DNA from: UBA3937 sp050951585 | GTDB taxonomy: Bacteria > Bacillota > Peptococcia > DRI-13 > DTU073 | Assembly: GCA_050951585.1 (NCBI GenBank) | Contig: JBMNJI010000006.1 | Location: 310,001-374,000, forward strand | Direction: 5' to 3' | DNA: 64,000 nt | Part shown: one piece after another, positions 27,142 to 36,754 of the stretch | How positions within the stretch are numbered: the stretch's first letter is position 1 | How the letters are laid out: the number at the start of each line of letters is the position of its first letter | The notes under the pieces: model-generated | Database searches by the model: none | What the model saw: only the letters and a program-made list of their open reading frames with translations | What the model was told of the DNA's origin: nothing | Position numbers and translations under genes: made by a program

Positions 27142-27174
27142 AAAAAATAAAGGTCGCGGCACTACGCCACAACC
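27142..27174 (-). terminator. Intrinsic terminator of codY
   Basis: Minus-strand stem GGTTGTGGC / GCCGCGACC (27166-27174 with 27152-27160, loop of five, two G-U pairs) followed by TTTATTTTTT. The stem is well paired only in the minus-strand RNA because of the G-U pairs, which fits termination of codY transcripts before flgB. Confidence 0.85.
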
Positions 27175-27228
27175 TCAGTTAAACTTTAAACAACATTTTA
27201 TTTCTTTTTTATCTTATTAGATAAAACT

Positions 27229-28014
27229 CTAATATATCCTCATTTTTGAAAGTTCTTCTAACAGGTTTTCATTCAGAATCCTGATATAGGTACCTTTCAT
27301 CCCTAAAGACTTCGATTCAATGACACCGGCACTTTCAAATTTTCTTAACGCATTAACAATCACTGAACGGGTTATCCCAACACGGTCGGCTATTTTACTG
27401 GCAATCAACAAGCCTTCTTTTCCTTTTAACTCAGCAAAAATGTGCTCGATTGCTTCCAGTTCGGAATAAGACAGCGTCCCGATGGCTACCTGAACAGCGG
27501 CCTTGCGGCGAGCTTCTTCTTCGATCCGTTCGGCTTTCGTGCGGAGAATTTCCATCCCGATAACAGTAGCTCCATACTCGCCTAATACCAGATCTTCATT
27601 CGCAAACTCACTGTCATATTTCATTAACAATAAGGTACCCTGTCTTTCCCCGCCACCCATAATCGGGACAACAGTCGTAATCTTTTTATTAAAAGAACAT
27701 CCGCTATCAAGATTAAAAATACAATCGTTGGAATCTTTTAATATGTTGGCGTGAGTTTGGGTTATCCTCATTAGTTCTTCATTATAAGATTCAGGAAATC
27801 TATCTGCTTTCATGACCACATCTGTAATTCCGGAACAAACAAAACCATCCATGAAAGCATACCCTAGAATTTTCCCCCTCCTTCCTACAATGTAAACATT
27901 ACAGTCAATCAGATCACTTAATACTTTAGCGATTTCCGTAAACTCAACTGGATTTCCAGCAGTTTTTTGCAGTAATTTATTGACTGTACGAGTTTTCTCC
28001 AAAAGTGTTTTCAT
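27229..28014 (-). CDS. codY: CodY, GTP/branched-chain amino acid-sensing global repressor
   Basis: 261 residues. N-terminal GAF domain (about 1-155) binds Ile/Val/Leu. The C-terminal winged helix-turn-helix (about 200-245) has the almost invariant DRVGITRSVIVNALRKFESAG segment followed by SLGMKGTYI. Controls the shift to stationary phase, sporulation and motility in Firmicutes. Last gene before the flagellar operon and separated from it by a terminator. Confidence 0.97.
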   Translation of the reverse strand: MKTLLEKTRTVNKLLQKTAGNPVEFTEIAKVLSDLIDCNVYIVGRRGKILGYAFMDGFVCSGITDVVMKADRFPESYNEELMRITQTHANILKDSNDCIFNLDSGCSFNKKITTVVPIMGGGERQGTLLLMKYDSEFANEDLVLGEYGATVIGMEILRTKAERIEEEARRKAAVQVAIGTLSYSELEAIEHIFAELKGKEGLLIASKIADRVGITRSVIVNALRKFESAGVIESKSLGMKGTYIRILNENLLEELSKMRIY

Positions 28015-28036
28015 ATTATCTTCCTCCTATAAATAA

Positions 28037-29437
28037 TTACAAAATAAACCTGCTTAAATCTTCATTCTTCACAATATGTCTTAATTTATCATGCACAAAA
28101 TTTTCATCGATCAAAATTTTTGAAACTTGCACATCCGGAGCGTCAAAAAGAATATCCTCCAATAGTTTTTCCACTATAGTATGAAGTCTTCTGGCCCCAA
28201 TGTTTTCAGTTTGACTGTTTACAGTATACGCGATATTTGCAATTTCATCAATAGCATTTTCAGTAAATTCTAGCAAAACCCCCTCTGTTTTTAATAATTC
28301 TGTGTATTGTCTAATGAGTGAATTACGCGGTTTAATAAGAATGAGCTTAAAATCCTGCTGGGTTAAGCTTTCTAATTCCACACGTATCGGAAAACGTCCT
28401 TGCAATTCCGGTAGTAAATCTGAAGGCTTACTTGTATGAAAAGCTCCTGCAGCAATAAACAAAATATATTCAGTTTTAACCGGTCCATACTTTGTCATTA
28501 CTGTAGAACCTTCAACAATCGGTAAAATATCTCTTTGTACACCTCCTCTCGATATATCTGCAGCAGAATTATCTATTCCTGTAATCTTATCAATCTCATC
28601 TAAAAAGATAATCCCGTTATGCTCAGTACGTTTAACCGCCTCATTAATTACTTCTTCCATATCAATCAATTTTTGTGCTTCACTTTGTGTCAAGATTTTC
28701 CGCGCTTGCGCTACCGTGACCTTCTTTTTTCTTTTTCGTTTCGGCAGAATACTGCCAAACATATCTTGAAAACTTAAGCCTAACTCTTCCATGTTACTGC
28801 CCGCAAAGAAATCCATCGGCGAACTCAACATGGAGTCTTCCACCTCGATCTCCACGAATTCTTGCTCTAATTCGCCATTTTTAAATTTTACTTTTATATT
28901 TTCCCTTTTTTCAGTTAAATTATCCGCAACATTTCGCTGTGTTTGCTCTTGATTAACAGTTACTGTACCGCCAAATAACAGTTCAAAGGGATTCTTATCA
29001 TAAGCTTCCTCCGCCTTCTTAGGCGAACACAATAAATCCAGAATTGCTTCTTCGGCCATTTCTACGGCGCGTGTTTCCACATCCTTAAATTTTTCCTGCT
29101 TAACCATCCGCACAGAAATCTCCATTAAGTCACGCACCATCGATTCAACATCTCTGCCGACATAACCAACCTCCGTATATTTTGTTGCTTCAACTTTAAT
29201 AAACGGGGCGTTAACTAATCTGGCAAGTCTGCGGGCTATTTCCGTCTTCCCGACGCCTGTTGGCCCAATCATTAAGATGTTTTTGGGTATCACCTCGTCT
29301 CGTAAATCCTCCGCCAGCATATTGCGCCGATAGCGATTTCTTAAAGCAATAGCCACGCTCTTCTTCGCCTGTTGCTGACCGACTATATATTTATCAAGCT
29401 CCGCCACAATTTCCTTTGGTGAAAGCTCATTAATCAT
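28037..29437 (-). CDS. hslU: HslU (ClpY), ATPase subunit of the HslUV protease
   Basis: 466 residues. AAA+ unfoldase with Walker A GPTGVGKTE near residue 57, followed by the HslU-specific TEVGYVGRDVESMVRDL pore region. The intermediate (I) domain covers about 110-240, Walker B is IIFLDEIDKI near 275, and the sensor-2 region (GARRLHTIVEKLLED) lies near the end. Forms hexameric rings capping HslV. Nineteen bases after hslV. Confidence 0.97.
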   Translation of the reverse strand: MINELSPKEIVAELDKYIVGQQQAKKSVAIALRNRYRRNMLAEDLRDEVIPKNILMIGPTGVGKTEIARRLARLVNAPFIKVEATKYTEVGYVGRDVESMVRDLMEISVRMVKQEKFKDVETRAVEMAEEAILDLLCSPKKAEEAYDKNPFELLFGGTVTVNQEQTQRNVADNLTEKRENIKVKFKNGELEQEFVEIEVEDSMLSSPMDFFAGSNMEELGLSFQDMFGSILPKRKRKKKVTVAQARKILTQSEAQKLIDMEEVINEAVKRTEHNGIIFLDEIDKITGIDNSAADISRGGVQRDILPIVEGSTVMTKYGPVKTEYILFIAAGAFHTSKPSDLLPELQGRFPIRVELESLTQQDFKLILIKPRNSLIRQYTELLKTEGVLLEFTENAIDEIANIAYTVNSQTENIGARRLHTIVEKLLEDILFDAPDVQVSKILIDENFVHDKLRHIVKNEDLSRFIL

Positions 29438-29456
29438 CAGGACACTACCTTTCTCA

Positions 29457-29987
29457 TCACATTTCCTCTACCGTAAGATAATTATTCGTGTACACGCAGA
29501 TCGTCGCCGCAATTTCCATTGCTGTGCGCACAATTTCACCAGGCGAACAATCAGTATGCTTTAATAAGGCTTTCGCTGCCGCTAACGCATAAGGCCCCCC
29601 TGAGCCAATGGCCGCTATGCCGTCATCCGGTTCAATCACTTCGCCCGTCCCGGAAAGAACGAGCAGATTATTCCCGTCAGTCACGACTAACATTGCCTCC
29701 AAATTACGTAAGACTTTATCCGTGCGCCATTCTTTGGCCAGCTCCACGGCTGCCCGTGGAAGATTACCATGGTATTGCTCCAACTTCTTTTCAAATTTAT
29801 CAAATAAGGCAAAGGCATCGGCTACGGAGCCGGCAAAACCGGCGATCACCCGGTCATGATACAAGCGGCGGACCTTTTTGGAATGATGTTTCATAATAAT
29901 ATTCTGTCCTAACGTCACCTGTCCGTCACCGGCTACGGCGACTTTAGCACCTCTTTTCACACCGATAATTGTTGTTCCATGAAACAC
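29457..29987 (-). CDS. hslV: HslV (ClpQ), proteolytic subunit of the HslUV protease
   Basis: 176 residues. A four-residue propeptide (MFHG) is followed by the catalytic N-terminal Thr (TTIIGVKRGAKVAVAGDGQVT). The proteasome-like fold signature GSGGPYALAAAKALL is present. A Thr nucleophile, unlike the Ser-type ClpQ of Bacillus subtilis. Directly downstream of xerC and upstream of hslU. Confidence 0.97.
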   Translation of the reverse strand: MFHGTTIIGVKRGAKVAVAGDGQVTLGQNIIMKHHSKKVRRLYHDRVIAGFAGSVADAFALFDKFEKKLEQYHGNLPRAAVELAKEWRTDKVLRNLEAMLVVTDGNNLLVLSGTGEVIEPDDGIAAIGSGGPYALAAAKALLKHTDCSPGEIVRTAMEIAATICVYTNNYLTVEEM

Positions 29988-30016
29988 CTTCCCACCTCCT
30001 TCTTCCCAAACTAACC

Positions 30017-30934
30017 TTAGTCTTTATGCGCCCTCGGGTGAGCTAAACGGTACACCTGACGCAGCTTTTTATTGGAAACATGCGTATAAATTTGCGTTGA
30101 CGAGATTTTCTGATGTCCAAGCAATTCCTGGACGGCGCGCAAATCAGCCCCATGATCCAGCAAGTGTGTGGCAAAGCTATGGCGAAATCCATGGGGGGAT
30201 AAATCTTCTTTCGTTCCGGCCTGACGGCAATATTTATGAACAATTGTTCTCACGGAGCGGGCCGATAATCTGCCTCCTTTTTGGTTCAGAAAGAGCGCTT
30301 TTTCCGGCAATGTAGCCGTCCATTTTGGGCGAACTTTATCCAGATATAATCCGAGAGCCTTGATAGCTTCCTTCCCGATCGGCACAATCCTATCTTTATT
30401 ACCCTTACCGGTGACCTTTAGAAAACCATATCCCAAATCAAGACTTTGTAAATTAAGAGAGGTTAATTCACTAACGCGAATACCCGCACCATATAACAGT
30501 TCGAGAATTGCTCTGTCCCTAATCCCGGCCTCACTGGAAAGTGAAGGTTGTTCAAGCACCGAGATGATTTCTTGTTCTTCCAGATAGCGCGGTAATTTCT
30601 TCGGTATCCGGGGGGAGGCAACATACCCCAGGGGATTTTGTTTAATGATTTCCTCTTTTAAAAGATAGCGGAAGAAACTTCTCAAGGAAGCTAATCTTCT
30701 CGCTATACTAGTTTTAGCATAATGATGGTCATTCAAAAAGGCCAGATATTTTCGCACCGTAAGATGATTGATTTCTTCAACATGTAAATTTATTATATCA
30801 TAATTTAATTCATTTTCTAAATAGTTTAAGAAGTCATTCCAGTCATTATTATACGACTTTACAGTCATTTTTGCCATATTTTTTTCGTTATTTAAATAAA
30901 ATATAAAACTATCGATTAATGGAGCTAAAAGCAT
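30017..30934 (-). CDS. xerC: Tyrosine recombinase XerC/XerD (chromosome dimer resolution)
   Basis: About 305 residues from the ATG at 30934, preceded by AGGA at nine bases; the extension to 30964 would overlap trmFO and lacks a site. N-terminal SAM-like core-binding domain (about 1-90). The catalytic domain has Arg in GAGIRVSEL, Lys in VTGKGNKDR, HGFRHSFATHL, and the His/Tyr pair in GHQKISSTQIYTHV. The place in the trmFO-xerC-hslV order matches codV of Bacillus, so a housekeeping dif-site recombinase is more likely than an integrase. Confidence 0.92.
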   Translation of the reverse strand: MLLAPLIDSFIFYLNNEKNMAKMTVKSYNNDWNDFLNYLENELNYDIINLHVEEINHLTVRKYLAFLNDHHYAKTSIARRLASLRSFFRYLLKEEIIKQNPLGYVASPRIPKKLPRYLEEQEIISVLEQPSLSSEAGIRDRAILELLYGAGIRVSELTSLNLQSLDLGYGFLKVTGKGNKDRIVPIGKEAIKALGLYLDKVRPKWTATLPEKALFLNQKGGRLSARSVRTIVHKYCRQAGTKEDLSPHGFRHSFATHLLDHGADLRAVQELLGHQKISSTQIYTHVSNKKLRQVYRLAHPRAHKD

Positions 30935-30945
30935 ACGATCACATC

Positions 30946-32256
30946 CTAAAGTAGACTTTTCCATGCAGCAAGTGCTTTTAAGGCTCTCTCAGCTATTAAG
31001 GTATTCTTCTTTTCCTTATCTTTAATCCTGTCCGGCCAGGCTGGCAAAAGACCGAAAGTAATATTCATCGGCTGAAAATCATTTACGGCAGGGGCTGAAA
31101 TATAATGAAGCAACGCTCCCAAAGCCGTTTCCTCCGGTGCAATTAAAGGTTCCTTTCCCAAATAAGAGCGCCCGGCATTGATCCCGGCAAGCAAGCCGGA
31201 AGCGGCAGACTCAACATATCCTTCTACGCCGGAAAGTTGTCCCGCCATGAAAATATGCGGATGACGCTTTAATTGAGTCGTCGCTGCTAAAACCTTGGGT
31301 GAATTGATAAACGTATTCCGATGCATCACGCCGAAGCGGGCAAATTCGGCCTTTTCCAGGCCGGGGATCAGACGAAAAACCCTCTGTTGCTCTCCCCATT
31401 TTAAATGGGTCTGAAATCCGACCATATTAAACAGTGAAGCTTGCTGGTTATCCTGCCGCAGTTGAACCACCGCATAAGGACGGCAGTTCCGTCGCTCATC
31501 ATAAAGACCAACCGGCTTCAACGGGCCAAAAACCAACGTCTGAGGTCCGCGCTGAGCCATCACTTCGATCGGCATACAGCCTTCAAAAAACTTTTCCTCC
31601 TCGAATTCTTTCAGGGGGTGCGTTTCCGCTGTTACCAGCGCCTCATAAAAACGCCGGTATTGTTCTTCATTCATGGGGCAATTAAGATAATCGGCCGTCC
31701 CTTTATTGTAACGGGAACCCCAAAACACTCGTTCGAAATCGATTGAATCCCCATAGACTATCGGTGCGGCGGCATCATAAAAATACAAATATTCCTCACC
31801 GGTCAGTCTGGCAATTTCCGCGACTAAATTAGCACTGGTTAACGGCCCTGTGGCAATAATCGTTAGCTGGTCATCATCAGGTAACGTTCCTACTTCTTCC
31901 CGGCGCACCTCAATAAGCGGATGCTCCATTATTTTTTGCGTGACCAACTGGGAAAAAGCGACCCGGTCTACTGCTAAAGCACCGCCGGCAGGTATGCGTG
32001 CTTGATCTGCGCATGACATGACCAATGAACCCAACTGACGCATTTCTTCCTTTAAAAGACCAACCGCATTCGTAATCCCTGAGGCCCGTAAAGAATTACT
32101 GCACACTAATTCCGCAAATAAATCGCTATGATGAGCCGGTGTCATTTTGACCGGCCGCATTTCATATAAATGTACTTTAATACCGCGCCTGGCTATTTGC
32201 CAGGCAGCTTCACTGCCGGCTAAACCGGCGCCGATAACCTTGATTACCTGCTCCAA
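30946..32256 (-). CDS. trmFO: TrmFO, folate/FAD-dependent tRNA (uracil-54) methyltransferase
   Basis: 436 residues. FAD-binding GAGLAGSEAAW at the start, then YEMRPVKMTPAHHSDLFAELVCSNS, the family signature, and a C-terminal GINAGRSYLGK segment with ALLHYISAPAVNDFQPMNI in parts. Makes ribothymidine at position 54 of tRNA using methylene-THF. The start is TTG with GGAGGAA six bases upstream. Sits between topA and xerC. Confidence 0.96.
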   Translation of the reverse strand: MEQVIKVIGAGLAGSEAAWQIARRGIKVHLYEMRPVKMTPAHHSDLFAELVCSNSLRASGITNAVGLLKEEMRQLGSLVMSCADQARIPAGGALAVDRVAFSQLVTQKIMEHPLIEVRREEVGTLPDDDQLTIIATGPLTSANLVAEIARLTGEEYLYFYDAAAPIVYGDSIDFERVFWGSRYNKGTADYLNCPMNEEQYRRFYEALVTAETHPLKEFEEEKFFEGCMPIEVMAQRGPQTLVFGPLKPVGLYDERRNCRPYAVVQLRQDNQQASLFNMVGFQTHLKWGEQQRVFRLIPGLEKAEFARFGVMHRNTFINSPKVLAATTQLKRHPHIFMAGQLSGVEGYVESAASGLLAGINAGRSYLGKEPLIAPEETALGALLHYISAPAVNDFQPMNITFGLLPAWPDRIKDKEKKNTLIAERALKALAAWKSLL

Positions 32257-32333
32257 ATCAGCTTCCTCCGTTACAACAAGATTAGCGATGCTACACCCGT
32301 GAATAGTTCCACGTGAACAGCTCCCCGCAGTAA

Positions 32334-34430
32334 TTACCGCTCTTGCTCCGCCTTTTCGGTATACTTACAGTTTTCTCCCGTACAAACGTATTTATCTCCC
32401 TCTTTTTGATTCTTCTTTAAAACAAGTAACTGCTGACATTGCGGGCAAGTTTTATTCACCGGTTCGTCCCAGGAAACAAAATCACACTGGGGGTAATTGC
32501 TGCATCCAAAAAACTTTCTCCCCTTTTTTGTGCGCCGCGCCACGATCGTTCCTTCCCCGCATTTCGCACATCTGATCCCTGTTTTTTGCAATAAAGGCTT
32601 GGTATTACGGCATTCCGGAAAACCGGGGCAGGCCAGAAATTTCCCGAAGCGTCCCTGCTTGATCACCAGATTACGACCGCACTTTTCACAAATCTCCTCG
32701 GAGACTTCATCGGCTATTTCAATCTGCCCAATTTCCTGATCGGCAATTTTTAACTCCTCATTAAAAGGGGCAAAAAAACGTCCTAAAACCGCTTTCCAAT
32801 CGCTTTGCCCTTCCTCAATAGAATCTAAATTATTCTCCAGATTAGCCGTAAATTCAAGATCAATAATCTCCGGAAAATATTTTTTCAGCAGGTCAATGAC
32901 CAAAAAGCCCAGGTCTGTCGGTACATATTGCTTTTTTTCCTTCACCACATAACCTCTGCTCACAATGGTATCTAAAATAGGAGCATAAGTACTGGGCCGC
33001 CCAATGCCTTTCTCTTCCAAGGTCTTGATGAGCGTCGCTTCACTATAACGGCTTGGCGGTTGCGTAAAATGCTGTTTAGGAATTAATTCTTGTAAAGCAA
33101 CCTCTTCCTTTTCCTGTAGTGCCGGGAGCTTGCCATATTCCTCTTTGCTCTCCTTGTCATCGCTTCCTTCAACATAGAGTTTGGTAAAGCCGGGAAATAT
33201 GACCACCGACCCGGTTGCCTTAAAAAGATAATCCAGTGCCGTTAAATCCACGCTGGTTACTTCCAAAGTAACCGCCGCCATTTGCGAAGCAACAAACCTT
33301 TCCCAGATTAGTTTATATAATTTATACTGCTCTGGCTTTAAATATTCTCTGACGGCTTGAGGATCACGAAATGTTGAAGTAGGTCTGATACACTCATGGG
33401 CATTTTGAATTTTCCCTTTACTGACATAATTTCGGTTCCCTTCCGCCAGGTAAGCCTTACCAAAAACAGTTTCGATATAATTCCTTGTTTCCTGTTTCGC
33501 TTCATCGCTAATCCTGGTTGAATCTGTTCTCATATAAGTAATCAAACCTACCGAGCCTTCTTTTTTGCTCAATTCAATCCCTTCATAGAGTTGCTGAGCA
33601 ATCATCATCGTTTTCTTGGCCGTATAGTTCAGTTTGCGCGAGGCTTCTTGCTGTAATGTACTGGTGATAAAAGGAGGAGCAGGGTTTTTCTTCTGTTCTT
33701 TCTTTTTGATCGCTTCAACCAGAAAAGGCTGATGTTGAATCTTCCTGATAATCTCCTGTACCTGCTCTTCATTTTTTAATTCTGCTTTTTTACCGCTAAT
33801 CTTGCTAAGCTCAGCGGCAAAACTTCCTTTCCCTTTAGCTAGTTTGGCGGTCAGACTCCAGTACTCCTCAGGCGTAAAACTATTGATCTCGTTCTCACGG
33901 TCACAGATTAAACGAACAACCACAGACTGCACCCGCCCGGCGCTTAAACCCTTTTTAATTTTACGCCAAAGTAAAGGGCTTAGTTTATAACCAACGATCC
34001 GATCAAGTACCCGTCTGGTTTGTTGTGCGTCTACACGGTTCTGATCGATTTGCCGCGGCTTCTTGATCGCCTCGATAATTTTATTTTTCGTTATTTCGTT
34101 AAACTCAACGCGACATTCCTTATCGGCAGGCAGCTTTAAGAATTCCTGCAGATGCCAGGCAATCGCTTCTCCTTCACGGTCAGGGTCAGTAGCCAGCAAG
34201 ATCTCATCACTTTTTTGGGCTAAAGTTTTTAACTCCCGCAATAAGTCCCCCTTCCCGCGGATGGTGATGTACTTCACCAGAAAATCATTTTCCACATCAA
34301 CACCGAATTGACTTTTGGGCAGATCACGAATATGACCCATGGAAGCCCTCACGGTATATTTCTTTCCTAAATATTTGCCGATTGTTTTGGCCTTGGCCGG
34401 CGATTCGACCACTACTAAAATTTTTGTCAC
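32334..34430 (-). CDS. topA: DNA topoisomerase I
   Basis: 698 residues. Toprim domain at the N-terminus (ESPAKAKTI with the catalytic Glu, DPDREGEAIAWHL with the acidic triad), the active-site Tyr in LITYMRTDSTRIS near residue 300, and three C-terminal zinc-ribbon modules (CEKCGRN...CPGFPEC, CAKCGEG...CSNYPQC, CPQCQQL...CTGENC). The last module has spacing typical of Firmicute TopA. Removes negative supercoils. Downstream of dprA. Confidence 0.97.
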   Translation of the reverse strand: MTKILVVVESPAKAKTIGKYLGKKYTVRASMGHIRDLPKSQFGVDVENDFLVKYITIRGKGDLLRELKTLAQKSDEILLATDPDREGEAIAWHLQEFLKLPADKECRVEFNEITKNKIIEAIKKPRQIDQNRVDAQQTRRVLDRIVGYKLSPLLWRKIKKGLSAGRVQSVVVRLICDRENEINSFTPEEYWSLTAKLAKGKGSFAAELSKISGKKAELKNEEQVQEIIRKIQHQPFLVEAIKKKEQKKNPAPPFITSTLQQEASRKLNYTAKKTMMIAQQLYEGIELSKKEGSVGLITYMRTDSTRISDEAKQETRNYIETVFGKAYLAEGNRNYVSKGKIQNAHECIRPTSTFRDPQAVREYLKPEQYKLYKLIWERFVASQMAAVTLEVTSVDLTALDYLFKATGSVVIFPGFTKLYVEGSDDKESKEEYGKLPALQEKEEVALQELIPKQHFTQPPSRYSEATLIKTLEEKGIGRPSTYAPILDTIVSRGYVVKEKKQYVPTDLGFLVIDLLKKYFPEIIDLEFTANLENNLDSIEEGQSDWKAVLGRFFAPFNEELKIADQEIGQIEIADEVSEEICEKCGRNLVIKQGRFGKFLACPGFPECRNTKPLLQKTGIRCAKCGEGTIVARRTKKGRKFFGCSNYPQCDFVSWDEPVNKTCPQCQQLLVLKKNQKEGDKYVCTGENCKYTEKAEQER

Positions 34431-34458
34431 TTATTTTCACCTCGAAGCAAGTATTTGG

Positions 34459-35547
34459 CTATACCCTTACATAATATTTACCGGGAAGCTGCCTGATTAA
34501 ACCTTTTAACTCCAACTCAAGCAGAATACGCATGACCATCTCCTGCTGGTCCGGGAACTTTTCCAAAAGGAAATCAATATTTACCGGATCCCACGAGATC
34601 TGATGATAGATTGTTTTTTCCGTTTGATCGATGGTGCTGATTTTGGCTTTTTGCTTATTATATACGTCAGCTTGATATTCATATCCTAATTCTTCTAGAA
34701 TATCCTGCGGATATATAACCAGTTTCGCTCCTTGTTGAATCAACCTTAAAGAGCCAATACTATTGGGACTGGTCACCACCCCCGGTAGCGAAAAAACTTC
34801 CTTCCCTTGCTCCAGCGCCAAATCACAGGTAATCAACGAACCACTGCGTGCCTTTGCTTCCACCACAAAAACACCTAAGCTCAAGCCGCTGATGATTCTG
34901 TTCCGGATCGGAAAATGATAATTAAGCGGCTTTGTCCCCGGCGGATATTCACTTATCACTAAGCCCTTTTCACAAATACTACGGAAAAGACGAATGTTTT
35001 CGCGTGGATATGGTTCATCCAAACCGGCCCCTAACACAGCCACAGTACTTCCTTTTCCCTCTAAAGCGCCTTCATGGGCGGCAGTATCTATCCCGCGTGC
35101 CAAACCGCTCACAATCGTTAACCCGTTTTTACTTAATTCGGCAGAGAACAATTTCGCTTGTCTCGTCCCATATACACTGGCCTGACGTGATCCGACAACC
35201 GCCAGACAATTGTTGTGCAATAATGATGTATCACCACAATAATAAAGAATACATGGAATATTAGAAATTTGCAACAAGAAAAATGGATAATCCTGATCTA
35301 ATCTGGTTAAATATTTAATTCCTTTCGCTAAATATTCCTGCTCCAACTGCTCCGGAGAGATTGCATCTTTGAGCTTTTCATAGACGTCTCTAAGTTTTTC
35401 TGATAATCCCAGCGCAATAGGAAGATCAGCCGCACCCCAGGCGGCGGCAAAAGAACCATAATAATGCTTTATTTTTTCAAAATACTGATTCAGATTAATG
35501 CCAAAAATCTTGTGTAAGGCTAAAATACACCGGCGTTCCTTCTCCAA
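34459..35547 (-). CDS. dprA: DprA/Smf, DNA-processing protein
   Basis: 362 residues. N-terminal helix-hairpin-helix/SAM-like part (1-90), Rossmann-like DprA domain with GSRQASVYG, SGLARGIDTAAHEGAL and the FVVEAKARSGSLITCDLALEQG pattern, and a C-terminal winged-helix domain (about 290-362). Loads RecA on single-stranded DNA during transformation; it is also kept in many non-competent Firmicutes. The start is TTG with GAGGGTGA eight bases upstream; no ATG fits better. First gene of the group reading to codY. Confidence 0.94.
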   Translation of the reverse strand: MEKERRCILALHKIFGINLNQYFEKIKHYYGSFAAAWGAADLPIALGLSEKLRDVYEKLKDAISPEQLEQEYLAKGIKYLTRLDQDYPFFLLQISNIPCILYYCGDTSLLHNNCLAVVGSRQASVYGTRQAKLFSAELSKNGLTIVSGLARGIDTAAHEGALEGKGSTVAVLGAGLDEPYPRENIRLFRSICEKGLVISEYPPGTKPLNYHFPIRNRIISGLSLGVFVVEAKARSGSLITCDLALEQGKEVFSLPGVVTSPNSIGSLRLIQQGAKLVIYPQDILEELGYEYQADVYNKQKAKISTIDQTEKTIYHQISWDPVNIDFLLEKFPDQQEMVMRILLELELKGLIRQLPGKYYVRV

Positions 35548-35617
35548 ATTTCCTTCACCCTCGTTCAGGCTCCTTTTATAGTCTGATTGGACCCTATTCT
35601 TATTTTAACGATGTTCC

Positions 35618-35661
35618 AAAAAAATACAAGAAAAGAGATAGTAATTTTTGCTATCTCTTTT
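35618..35661 (-). terminator. Intrinsic terminator downstream of the UPF0173 gene
   Basis: Perfect 11-base stem AAAAGAGATAG / CTATCTCTTTT (35631-35641 with 35651-35661) with a nine-base loop, followed on the minus strand by CTTGTATTTTTTT. It ends the transcript of the gene at 35681-36391 and isolates the dprA promoter region. Confidence 0.85.
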
Positions 35662-35680
35662 CAAACAATCTGTGAGCTTT

Positions 35681-36391
35681 TTAAACATTTAAAATCTTAT
35701 TTGTTTCAATATTAATTGTGTCCCCTGGTTTTAAGACAAGACCCTGTAACCCATTTTGCTTCAACCGCTCAATAAAAGCATCAGGATCCTGCTTAATTAC
35801 GGGAAAGGTATCATAATGCATCGGAACGGTTATTTTGGCCTCAAGCATCTTCGCTGCCGCAGCAGCATCTTCCGGACCCATCACAAAATTATCCCCGATT
35901 GGCAGTAAGGCATAATCAAGCTGCTTTTGCTCTCCGATTAACTTCATGTCACTGAAAAGGCCTGTATCTCCGGCATGATAAATGGTTTTTTCATGCATTT
36001 CAATTACAAAGCCACAGGGCGCTCCTGTATATATTATCTCATGACCTTGAATAATGGCCGAACTATGCCAGGCAGGAGTCATCTTGAGCCGACCAAACGG
36101 AAATTGGCGAGCTCCGCCAATATGCATCCGCGCAACTTGGGCACCTTGCATACTGCAATAAACCGCTAACTCATTAGGGGCGATGATTTGTGCCTTTGTC
36201 CGTTTCGCGATCGACAGGGCGTCACCAAGATGATCACTATGACCATGTGTGACTAAAATATGTGTAGGATTAAGGTCTTCCGGCTGCAAATCTGCAAGCG
36301 GATTTTCACTCAAAAATGGATCAATGAGCAGATCATACGTACCGTCATTTATGCTAAAACAAGCATGACCATGATAACCGAGAATTATCAT
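35681..36391 (-). CDS. UPF0173 metal-dependent hydrolase (metallo-beta-lactamase fold)
   Basis: 236 residues. Starts with GYHGHACFSI and has the HxHxDH metal motif at H49-x-H51-x-D53-H54, then the HAGDTGLF segment and a C-terminal GD/His pair (VPMHYDTFP). Matches the YtkL/UPF0173 family, whose substrate is not established. Transcribed alone, with its own terminator. Confidence 0.93.
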   Translation of the reverse strand: MIILGYHGHACFSINDGTYDLLIDPFLSENPLADLQPEDLNPTHILVTHGHSDHLGDALSIAKRTKAQIIAPNELAVYCSMQGAQVARMHIGGARQFPFGRLKMTPAWHSSAIIQGHEIIYTGAPCGFVIEMHEKTIYHAGDTGLFSDMKLIGEQKQLDYALLPIGDNFVMGPEDAAAAAKMLEAKITVPMHYDTFPVIKQDPDAFIERLKQNGLQGLVLKPGDTINIETNKILNV

Positions 36392-36469
36392 TTATTCCCA
36401 CCTCCAATTATTTATTATAATGGCTGCGGGAACAGACGTCAAACTCTAACGACGCTACATCCTGTCGCT

Positions 36470-36652
36470 CTATGTATATTCCGATTTTATTTCCTCTACT
36501 TGATCTAACCATTCTTGAAAAATGATGGCGTTTCTTTTTTGTTTTTCCCGTTTAATCAGTTCTTCCACAATACTGAGCTGTTTCGTGGACATTTGCTTAA
36601 TCTCATGTCTTATCGATGCAATGACGTCATCTTCGAGAATAATATGTAGCAT
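36470..36652 (-). CDS. Hypothetical 60-residue protein
   Basis: 60 residues from the ATG at 36652, chosen because GGAGTAGGA lies six bases upstream; an in-frame extension to 36694 reads through that site. Mostly charged and helical, rich in Glu, Lys, Ile and Gln (EDDVIASIRHEI, then EELIKREKQKRN), with a Trp near residue 47. No membrane segment. I do not recognise a family. Not obviously paired with a toxin or antitoxin gene. Confidence 0.6.
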   Translation of the reverse strand: MLHIILEDDVIASIRHEIKQMSTKQLSIVEELIKREKQKRNAIIFQEWLDQVEEIKSEYT

Positions 36653-36754
36653 AAATAATCCTACTCCCCCTTCCCCTAATGATAATAGGTGCAAAGCTAA
36701 GCTTCTTACGCCTTTTTAGTTAAATTCTTGATTTATTATTTGATTCCTTTATGT

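Noticed and set aside
30017..30934. Phage or integron integrase
   Set aside because: The gene order trmFO-xerC-hslV-hslU-codY is the conserved housekeeping arrangement, and no att sites or phage genes are nearby.
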